Both the position numbers and the translations under genes were made by a program. From contig CAMUQE010000089.1 in assembly GCA_947096075.1 (NCBI GenBank), positions 1 through 7,650 of the forward strand: 7,650 bases of DNA, given 5' to 3'. This document shows, piece after piece, positions 1 through 5,425 of the stretch; the stretch's first letter is position 1, and the number at the start of each line of letters is the position of its first letter. Below the pieces are notes generated by a model. That model was not told where the DNA came from and did no database searches. It was given only the letters and a program-made list of their open reading frames with translations. Source of the DNA: Veillonella parvula. Its GTDB lineage: Bacteria; Bacillota; Negativicutes; Veillonellales; Veillonellaceae.

Positions 1-10
1 CTATAGGGGA

Positions 11-28
11 TGTATTGTATTGGTATTG
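11..28. repeat. Short GTATTG-type direct repeats after gatB
   Basis: The 57 bp downstream of gatB contain three close copies of GTATTG on the plus strand (12-17, 17-22 and 23-28; the first two share a G). Nearer the gene is a pair of GCTAATG copies (35-41 and 45-51). These are small, low-complexity repeats in AT-rich DNA with no known role. No GC-rich hairpin followed by a T-run is visible here in the direction of transcription, so the end of the gatB transcript is not seen in this window. Confidence 0.4.
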
Positions 29-57
29 TTTATAGCTAATGTATGCTAATGCACAAA

Positions 58-1506
58 CTAGTCATTCAAGAATTTTTGAAGTAATTCATTAACCATACCA
101 GGGTTAGCACGGCCTTTAGATTCCTTCATAACTTGACCAACTAAGAAGCCAATAGCCTTGCCATTACCACTCTTGAAGTCTGCCACCGGTTGTGGGTTGT
201 TAGCGATAACTTGCTTAACGATTTCTTCAATAGCGCCTGTATCTGTAATTTGAACAAGACCTTCTTCTTTTACGATAGTATCAGCATCCTTGCCGGATTC
301 CCACATGGATACAATAACTTTTTTTGCAATTTTACCGGAGATAGTGCCTTTATCGATAAGAGCAATCATACCAGCCAAGTTTTCAGGGCTTACTTTAGAT
401 TCACCGAATGTTAAGCCATTTTCATTGATCATCTTGGACAAATCACCAAGCATCCAGTTAGCAACCGTTTTAGGATCTGCACCAGCTTTTACAGTTGCAT
501 CTAAGAAGTCTGCAGTCTTACGAGCAACTGTAAGAATCGTTGCATCTTCACGAGGCAAGCCATATTCAGATACAAAACGTTCAATTTTAGCATCTTGTAA
601 TTCTGGTAATGCACGGCGTTCTTCTTCAATTTTTTCGTCTGTAATTACGATTGGTACCAAATCTGGTTCTGGGAAGTAACGGTAATCATTTTCTGCGTCT
701 TTTTTACGCATACCAAGAGTAATGCCTTGAGCATCATCCCATGTACGAGTTTCTTGGTCTACTTTACCACCAGCTTCGATTAATTTTGCTTGACGCAATG
801 CTTCGTACTCGATAGCTTTTTGAATACCCGTTAAGGAGTTAACGTTTTTAGTTTCTGTACGTGTACCGAACTCTGTAGTACCACGAAGGCGTACGGATAC
901 GTTACAGTCACAACGCAAGGAACCTTCTTCCATACGACCGTCAGATACTTCTAAATATTGCAAAATAGAACGTAACTTTTCAACGTATGCTCTCGCTTCT
1001 GCACCAGAACGAATATCTGGTTCAGATACGATTTCAAGAAGAGGTACACCAGTACGGTTGTAGTCAACATTAGAAGATTTGGAATCGGAAATAGTGTTGC
1101 CACTATGAACGAGTTTACCAGCATCTTCTTCCATGTGAATACGCGTAATACCAATGCGTTTAGTTTCACCATTTACTTCGATGTCTAAGTGACCATTCAA
1201 GCAAATTGGCAAATCATATTGAGATGTTTGATAGTTTTTAGGCAAATCAGGATAGTAGTAGTTTTTACGGTCAAATTTGTTAAAGTTAAGGATTTCGCAG
1301 TTCAATGCTAAACCTACTTTAATAGCAAATTCTACTACTTGTTTATTTAACACAGGCATAGCACCAGGCAAGCCAAGGCACACTGGGCATACATGTGTAT
1401 TTTGATCGCCGCCGAATTCAGTGGTACAACCACAGAAGATTTTAGACTTAGTCTTAAGCTCTGTATGAACCTCTAAACCAACGACTGTTTCGTATTTACT
1501 ACTCAT
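58..1506 (-). CDS. gatB: Asp-tRNA(Asn)/Glu-tRNA(Gln) amidotransferase subunit B (GatB)
   Basis: GatB binds the mischarged tRNA, activates the Glu or Asp side chain with ATP, and transfers the ammonia delivered by GatA to give Gln-tRNA(Gln) or Asn-tRNA(Asn). The 482-residue protein has the cradle (kinase-like) domain over about 1-295, with the signature GLEVHTEL (10-17; E12 and H14 being likely metal ligands), HMEEDAGK (124-131, with the acidic pair E126 E127), DYNRTGVPLLEIVSEPD (148-164) and GSLRCDCNVSVR (195-206). A helical linker follows, then a C-terminal YqeY-like tail domain that recognises the tRNA elbow and ends in GRANPGMVNELLQKFLND. Cysteines C25, C27, C40 and C43 (CGC, then CPVC) form a probable zinc site seen in some GatB lineages and absent in others. 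Length is typical (about 475-480). The start is the ATG overlapping the gatA stop; the stop is TAG. Confidence 0.98.
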   Translation of the reverse strand: MSSKYETVVGLEVHTELKTKSKIFCGCTTEFGGDQNTHVCPVCLGLPGAMPVLNKQVVEFAIKVGLALNCEILNFNKFDRKNYYYPDLPKNYQTSQYDLPICLNGHLDIEVNGETKRIGITRIHMEEDAGKLVHSGNTISDSKSSNVDYNRTGVPLLEIVSEPDIRSGAEARAYVEKLRSILQYLEVSDGRMEEGSLRCDCNVSVRLRGTTEFGTRTETKNVNSLTGIQKAIEYEALRQAKLIEAGGKVDQETRTWDDAQGITLGMRKKDAENDYRYFPEPDLVPIVITDEKIEEERRALPELQDAKIERFVSEYGLPREDATILTVARKTADFLDATVKAGADPKTVANWMLGDLSKMINENGLTFGESKVSPENLAGMIALIDKGTISGKIAKKVIVSMWESGKDADTIVKEEGLVQITDTGAIEEIVKQVIANNPQPVADFKSGNGKAIGFLVGQVMKESKGRANPGMVNELLQKFLND

Positions 1507-2963
1507 AGAGAAACCTCCCCAGTTGGTGCTACTAATTGACAGTCTGGACGCGCTTGTTCAAATGTGAAAGCTGCACGTAACAATGTTTCTTCACCCATAG
1601 CAGGGCCAAGCAATTGCATACCGATTGGTAAATTGCTGCTACTCATACCTGCTGGAATGCTGATACCTGGGATACCTGCAAGGTTAGCTGGTACTGTACA
1701 GATATCTTCTAAGTACATTGCTAATGGATCATTTGCTTTTTCACCAAATTTATAAGACGTATTAGGTGCAGTTGGTGTTAAGATTAAATCCACTTTGGAG
1801 AAAGCTTCATCAAATTCGTTTTTAATGAGGCGGCGTACTTTCAATGCTTTCAAATAGTAAGCATCATAGTAACCAGCGCTCAATACATAAGTACCTAATA
1901 AGATACGGCGTTGTACTTCAGGACCAAAGCCTTCTGTACGAGTTTTAGTAGACATTTCTACTAAATTATCTGCTGCCACACGCATACCATAGCTTACACC
2001 ATCATAACGAGCCAAGTTAGAGCTTGCCTCTGCCAATGCGATGATATAATACGCAGACAATGCATATTTAGAGTTAGGCAAGGAAACCTCAACGATTTCA
2101 GCACCTAATTTTTTGTATGTTTCGATAGCCTCTTCCATAGCTTTACGAACTTCACGATTGAGACCTTCGCCAAAAAATTCTTTTGGCACACCGATTTTAA
2201 GATTTTGTACATCGTTTACAAGAGCTGTAGTGTAATCTACACGAGCACCTGGAATCGATGTGGAATCTTTTGCATCATAACCAGAAATAGCATTCAATAC
2301 TAATGCAACATCGGTTACATCACGAGTAATAGGTCCGATTTGGTCCAAAGAAGATGCAAAGGCAATGAGACCATAACGGGATACATTACCATAGGTTGGT
2401 TTCAAGCCTACTACGCCACAGAAAGACGCTGGTTGACGGATGGAACCACCTGTATCAGAACCAAGAGCCCAAATAGCAGAACCACTAGAAACAGCAGCTG
2501 CACTACCACCAGAGGAACCACCCGGTACACAGTCAATATTCCATGGATTAGTCGTTTTTGCTAATGCGGAGTTTTCTGTAGAACCGCCCATAGCAAATTC
2601 GTCCATATTAAGTTTACCAAGACTAATATAATGATTATCTTGTAAACGTTCGATAACAGACGCATTGTATGGAGGCACAAAGTTCTCTAACATTTTGGAC
2701 GCACAAGTTGCAGGTTCGTCTTTGATACAAATATTATCTTTAATCGCTCCAGGAATACCAGCTAATGGAGAAATGGCTTCACCTTTAGCAATCGCTTCGT
2801 CTACAGCCTTAGCTGTAGCTAAAGCACGTTCATGAGAATCGGATAAGTACGCATGTACAGTTGGTTCCACTTTAGCTTTATGAGCAATAACAGCATTCGT
2901 CAATTCAACGGCGCTGATTTCTTTATTCACAAGTTTCTTGTGTAATTCATGAATTGTCGGCAC
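1503..2963 (-). CDS. gatA: Asp-tRNA(Asn)/Glu-tRNA(Gln) amidotransferase subunit A (GatA)
   Basis: GatA is the glutaminase subunit of GatCAB. It hydrolyses glutamine and passes the ammonia through an internal channel to GatB for amidation of mischarged tRNA. The 486-residue protein belongs to the amidase signature family and keeps the complete Ser-cisSer-Lys triad: K75 in GAIKDN, cis-S150 in PGGSSGGSAAA (147-157) and nucleophile S174 in GSDTGGSIRQPA (168-179). The downstream block GLKPTYGNVSRYGLIAFASS (187-206) is also typical of GatA, as are the late LTPTAPN motif and the NLAGIPGISIPAG segment near the C-terminus. Length is normal (about 485). Translation starts at a GTG (2963) behind a strong AGGAGG. 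No in-frame ATG lies near enough to be a better start, and MPTIHELHKKL fits the family N-terminus. The TGA stop overlaps the gatB ATG by 4 bp. Confidence 0.98.
   Translation of the reverse strand: MPTIHELHKKLVNKEISAVELTNAVIAHKAKVEPTVHAYLSDSHERALATAKAVDEAIAKGEAISPLAGIPGAIKDNICIKDEPATCASKMLENFVPPYNASVIERLQDNHYISLGKLNMDEFAMGGSTENSALAKTTNPWNIDCVPGGSSGGSAAAVSSGSAIWALGSDTGGSIRQPASFCGVVGLKPTYGNVSRYGLIAFASSLDQIGPITRDVTDVALVLNAISGYDAKDSTSIPGARVDYTTALVNDVQNLKIGVPKEFFGEGLNREVRKAMEEAIETYKKLGAEIVEVSLPNSKYALSAYYIIALAEASSNLARYDGVSYGMRVAADNLVEMSTKTRTEGFGPEVQRRILLGTYVLSAGYYDAYYLKALKVRRLIKNEFDEAFSKVDLILTPTAPNTSYKFGEKANDPLAMYLEDICTVPANLAGIPGISIPAGMSSSNLPIGMQLLGPAMGEETLLRAAFTFEQARPDCQLVAPTGEVSL
1514..1520 (-). 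promoter_or_regulatory. Shine-Dalgarno of gatB, inside the gatA end
   Basis: Within the last codons of gatA the minus strand reads GGGGAGG, then 7 nt (TTTCTCT), then the ATG at 1506. The ATGA junction (1506-1503) joins the gatB start to the gatA stop, an arrangement usual for translational coupling or ribosome re-initiation. Confidence 0.85.
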
Positions 2964-2970
2964 AGTGAAA

Positions 2971-2976
2971 CCTCCT
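2971..2976 (-). promoter_or_regulatory. Shine-Dalgarno of gatA, overlapping the gatC stop
   Basis: The minus strand reads AGGAGG, then 7 nt (TTTCACT), then the GTG start at 2963. Its first two bases are the last two of the gatC TAG stop (2977-2975). Ribosomes finishing gatC therefore stop on the gatA initiation site, which suggests translational coupling. This strong site makes up for the weaker GTG start codon. Confidence 0.85.
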
Positions 2977-3265
2977 ATTCTTGTACAACACGAGGTACTT
3001 TAAAGTACCCATCTTCTGCTTCTGGAGCATTGGATAAAGCTAAATCATGATTGAGGGATGGTTTAGTTTCATCCTCTCTGAATACATTTTGTAATGGTAC
3101 AGCATGAGCCATTGGCTCAACACCGTCAAGTTCTAATGCGTTTAGTTCAGCAACATAGGTCAAGATGTCGGACAACTCTTTTTCTACATGTGCCATATGT
3201 TCTTCCTTAACTTCCAATCGTGAAAGCAAGGCGATATTTTTAATTTCCTCTTGGCTAATTTTCAT
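2975..3265 (-). CDS. gatC: Asp-tRNA(Asn)/Glu-tRNA(Gln) amidotransferase subunit C (GatC)
   Basis: GatC is the small subunit of the cytoplasmic amidotransferase GatCAB. It has no active site: it wraps between GatA and GatB and is needed for stable assembly. The 96-residue product starts MKISQEEIKNIALLSRLEVK and matches the usual size (about 95). It has an N-terminal helical part (residues 1-45, with KNIALLSRLEV and the EKELSDILTYV helix), a middle segment around GVEPMAHAVPLQNVFREDE (48-66), and the characteristic ending DGYFKVPRVVQE. Starting at 3283 instead would add MKGCVP, which is encoded by the ribosome binding site and spacer and is not typical of the family. It is the first gene of a gatC-gatA-gatB unit, with 11 bp between its TAG stop and the gatA start. 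The call rests on both the sequence and its neighbours. Confidence 0.95.
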   Translation of the reverse strand: MKISQEEIKNIALLSRLEVKEEHMAHVEKELSDILTYVAELNALELDGVEPMAHAVPLQNVFREDETKPSLNHDLALSNAPEAEDGYFKVPRVVQE

Positions 3266-3272
3266 CGGAACA

Positions 3273-3280
3273 CATCCTTT
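3273..3280 (-). promoter_or_regulatory. Shine-Dalgarno of gatC (decides the start)
   Basis: The minus strand reads AAAGGATG, with the AGGA core 9 nt before the ATG at 3265. The alternative in-frame ATG at 3283 lies immediately upstream of this box, at or beyond the predicted transcription start, and so could only be used leaderlessly. The site therefore favours the shorter 96-residue GatC. Confidence 0.75.
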
Positions 3281-3291
3281 CATAATTATTT

Positions 3292-3320
3292 ATTATAAAG
3301 CAAATAGTATATATTTTCAA
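3292..3320 (-). promoter_or_regulatory. Sigma-A/sigma-70 type promoter of gatCAB
   Basis: On the minus strand TTGAAA (3320-3315) and a perfect TATAAT (3297-3292) are separated by exactly 17 bp: five of six and six of six consensus bases at the optimal spacing. The predicted transcription start falls near 3286-3283, about 20 nt before the gatC ATG at 3265 and just before its ribosome binding site. The element lies wholly in the 75-bp spacer between ligA and gatC. It would give the amidotransferase genes a supply independent of pcrA-ligA. No operator-like dyad or riboswitch fits in the short leader, so constitutive expression is the simplest reading. Confidence 0.75.
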
Positions 3321-3340
3321 AACATTGTAAGACTATATAT

Positions 3341-5344
3341 TTATTGGATTTCACCAAGTTCTTTTAATAGTTCTACGAACTCTTCTTCGTTCATAACACG
3401 AATGCCCAATTCATTTGCTTTAGTGAGCTTACTACCGCTATCTTCTCCAGCTACGACGAGTGTTGTCTTCTTTGAAACAGAACCAGTAACCTTGGCTCCA
3501 TGAGCTTCAAGGATTTTACCGGCTTCACTGCGACCCATAACCTCAAGCTTACCTGTGAGAACGACGATTTCGCCTTCCATTTGATTGCCTACAGCTTCTA
3601 CTACATCTACGGTCATCTTAAGACCAGCTTGAGTTAAGCCTTCAATAATAGCTACATGAGCAGGATCTTGGCGATATTCAACGATGCTATCTGCCATTGT
3701 GGGCCCGATTTCTTCAACTGCTACTAGTTCATCCTTCGTAATAGTCATGAACCGATCTATAGATTGCACCACATTAGCAATTGTAGTTGCAGCCTTTGAG
3801 CCGATTAAACGAATCCCCAGTCCATATAATACACGGTCTAAACCACGTGATTTAGAGTCATCAATAGCTTTCACCAAATTTTCTGCAGATTTTTTACCCA
3901 TACGATCCATCGTAACAAGTTGGTCTACAGTTAAATGATATAAATCAACAACATTTGTAATTAACTTGTTGTTGATCAAATTTTCTACGATACTAGGACC
4001 AAGTCCATCTATATTCATGGCATCACGAGAGGCAAAGTGGATGATCTGTTCTTTTTCAATAGCTGGGCAATGTTTATTAGTACAACGTACAGCAGCCTCC
4101 CCTTCACGACGAACTGTAGGTGACTCACATACAGGACATGTAGTAGGAATGGTAAAAGGAATTTCAGAGCCATTTCGTTTTTCGGTTACCACACGAATTA
4201 CCTCAGGAATGATTTCCGCAGCCTTATGAATAATAACGTGATCACCAATACGAATATCTTTTTCATTGATAAAATCTTGGTTGTGTAAGGTTACACGACT
4301 TACATTAGTACCAGATACAAATACAGATTCAAGCTCACCTGTAGGCGTTAAAACGCCTGTACGCCCCACATTAATCGTAATATCCTTAAGAATTGTTTCT
4401 ACCTCTTCTGGCGGATATTTGTAAGCAGTAGCCCACTTAGGATCTTTTGCAGTAGTGCCAAGAACCTCTTGATCATCAAAGCTATTTACCTTAATAACCA
4501 TGCCATCTGTATCATAGGGCAATTCATGGCGCTTTTCATCCCAATAATTGATGGTTTCAATAACTTCATCAATAGTTTGGCATACACGATAGTGAGGATT
4601 AACAGGAAATTTAAAACCTTCCAAGCTCTTAAGCAATTCCTCTTGACTATGAATACTAGCCCCTTCTTCAGAGCCAATAGCATAAGCAAAAAATGCTAAA
4701 TTTCGACTTGCTGTAATAGCGGGGTCTTGTTGCCGTAAGGATCCTGCTGCAGCATTGCGAGGATTTACAAAGGTTGGCAGTCCCTCTTCATCTCTTTCTT
4801 CATTAATACGTTTAAATTCACTATGAGGCATATACGCTTCACCACGAACTTCGATGAACTCAGGTGCATTTTCTAAAAATAATGGAATGGATTTAATGGT
4901 ACGTACATTAGCTGTTACGTCTTCACCAACGCGACCATCACCACGTGTAACGGCACGAACAAACATACCATTTTCATAATGTAAATTAACCGCTAAGCCA
5001 TCGATTTTAAGTTCTACAACATACGCAGATGGCTTATGACCAAGTTCCTTTTCTACACGATTTCCAAAAGCTCGTACTTCATCAGCATTGAATACATTGG
5101 AAAGACTCAACATAGGACGACCGTGAACGACCTTTTCAAAGGAGCCTTCTACCTTCATACCGACTCGTTGTGTTGGAGAAGATGGCACAATATATTCAGG
5201 ATGAGCTGTTTCTAAATCCACAAGCTCACGATATTTTTTATCATATTCAAAGTCGCTCATAGTAGGAGCATCTTTTACGTAGTATAAATACTGCGCATGA
5301 GTAAGTTCCTGTTGCAACTCTTTAATTCTATCTTTCGGATTCAT
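3341..5344 (-). CDS. ligA: NAD+-dependent DNA ligase LigA
   Basis: LigA seals nicks between Okazaki fragments and during repair, using NAD+ to adenylate itself. The 667-residue protein shows every expected domain in order: domain Ia, which binds NMN (residues 1-70, with YY at 21-22 and the DFEYD motif at 31-35); the nucleotidyltransferase domain with catalytic K113 in ELKIDG, E169 in VRGEA, the NPRNAAAGSLRQ motif (194-205), K285 in DGMVIKVN and K309 in WATAYKYP; an OB fold (about 318-400, with VGRTGVLTP at 326-334); a four-cysteine zinc finger (C403, C406, C421, C426); helix-hairpin-helix repeats (about 430-585); and a C-terminal BRCT domain (about 587-667, beginning at GEIVVLTGKL). The start is taken as the ATG at 5344, because AAAAGGA lies 6 nt upstream. 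An in-frame TTG at 5365 would add seven residues that would be encoded by the ribosome binding site itself. Ends in TAA. It is intact, of normal length, and probably co-transcribed with pcrA. Confidence 0.98.
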   Translation of the reverse strand: MNPKDRIKELQQELTHAQYLYYVKDAPTMSDFEYDKKYRELVDLETAHPEYIVPSSPTQRVGMKVEGSFEKVVHGRPMLSLSNVFNADEVRAFGNRVEKELGHKPSAYVVELKIDGLAVNLHYENGMFVRAVTRGDGRVGEDVTANVRTIKSIPLFLENAPEFIEVRGEAYMPHSEFKRINEERDEEGLPTFVNPRNAAAGSLRQQDPAITASRNLAFFAYAIGSEEGASIHSQEELLKSLEGFKFPVNPHYRVCQTIDEVIETINYWDEKRHELPYDTDGMVIKVNSFDDQEVLGTTAKDPKWATAYKYPPEEVETILKDITINVGRTGVLTPTGELESVFVSGTNVSRVTLHNQDFINEKDIRIGDHVIIHKAAEIIPEVIRVVTEKRNGSEIPFTIPTTCPVCESPTVRREGEAAVRCTNKHCPAIEKEQIIHFASRDAMNIDGLGPSIVENLINNKLITNVVDLYHLTVDQLVTMDRMGKKSAENLVKAIDDSKSRGLDRVLYGLGIRLIGSKAATTIANVVQSIDRFMTITKDELVAVEEIGPTMADSIVEYRQDPAHVAIIEGLTQAGLKMTVDVVEAVGNQMEGEIVVLTGKLEVMGRSEAGKILEAHGAKVTGSVSKKTTLVVAGEDSGSKLTKANELGIRVMNEEEFVELLKELGEIQ

Positions 5345-5350
5345 TTTATA

Positions 5351-5357
5351 TCCTTTT
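5351..5357 (-). promoter_or_regulatory. Shine-Dalgarno of ligA (decides the start)
   Basis: The minus strand reads AAAAGGA, then 6 nt (TATAAA), then the ATG at 5344. The only in-frame alternative upstream is a TTG at 5365-5363, which overlaps the region just before this site and has no purine-rich box of its own at a suitable distance. The ATG also gives the normal LigA N-terminus MNPKDRIKEL. Confidence 0.8.
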
Positions 5358-5382
5358 ATACACAAATATATTTAGTTATATG

Positions 5383-5411
5383 ATTGTATGTGTTTTCTAT
5401 TTAAATATAAA
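5383..5411 (-). promoter_or_regulatory. Possible weak sigma-A promoter ahead of ligA
   Basis: In the 81-bp AT-rich gap after pcrA the minus strand has TTTATA (5411-5406), a 17-bp spacer and TACAAT (5388-5383). This is a 4/6 match to the -35 consensus and 5/6 to the -10 consensus, leaving a leader of about 30 nt before the ligA ATG. Such matches arise easily in AT-rich DNA, and no hairpin terminator separates pcrA from ligA, so read-through from pcrA may be the main source of ligA transcript. Confidence 0.3.
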
Positions 5412-5425
5412 CGTAATTAGACGAA

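Noticed and set aside
22..57. A possible promoter after gatB on the minus strand (TTGTGC, 16 bp, TATAAA)
   Set aside because: The -35 matches only three of six consensus bases, the spacing is short, and no downstream gene is visible to support it.
290..679. A 129-codon open frame on the plus strand, opposite gatB
   Set aside because: It is wholly antisense to a strongly supported gatB, has no ribosome binding site I can point to, and its product resembles no family I know. It is a shadow of gatB codon use.
951..1172. A minus-strand open frame in another register inside gatB, with hydrophobic stretches
   Set aside because: It lies entirely within gatB. The hydrophobicity follows from reading the gatB codons out of register and is not evidence of a membrane protein.
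3305..3342. A possible terminator formed by ATAGT/ACTAT and TATATATTT copies after ligA
   Set aside because: The complementary stretch is only 5 bp of A/T-rich pairs with a long loop and no T-run. The TATATATTT copies (3308-3316 and 3334-3342) are direct, not inverted, repeats.
3165..3503. A 112-codon plus-strand open frame spanning the end of ligA, the spacer and gatC
   Set aside because: It runs antisense across two real genes and the gatC promoter, and its Ser/Thr-rich, low-complexity translation looks like a reverse-strand artefact.
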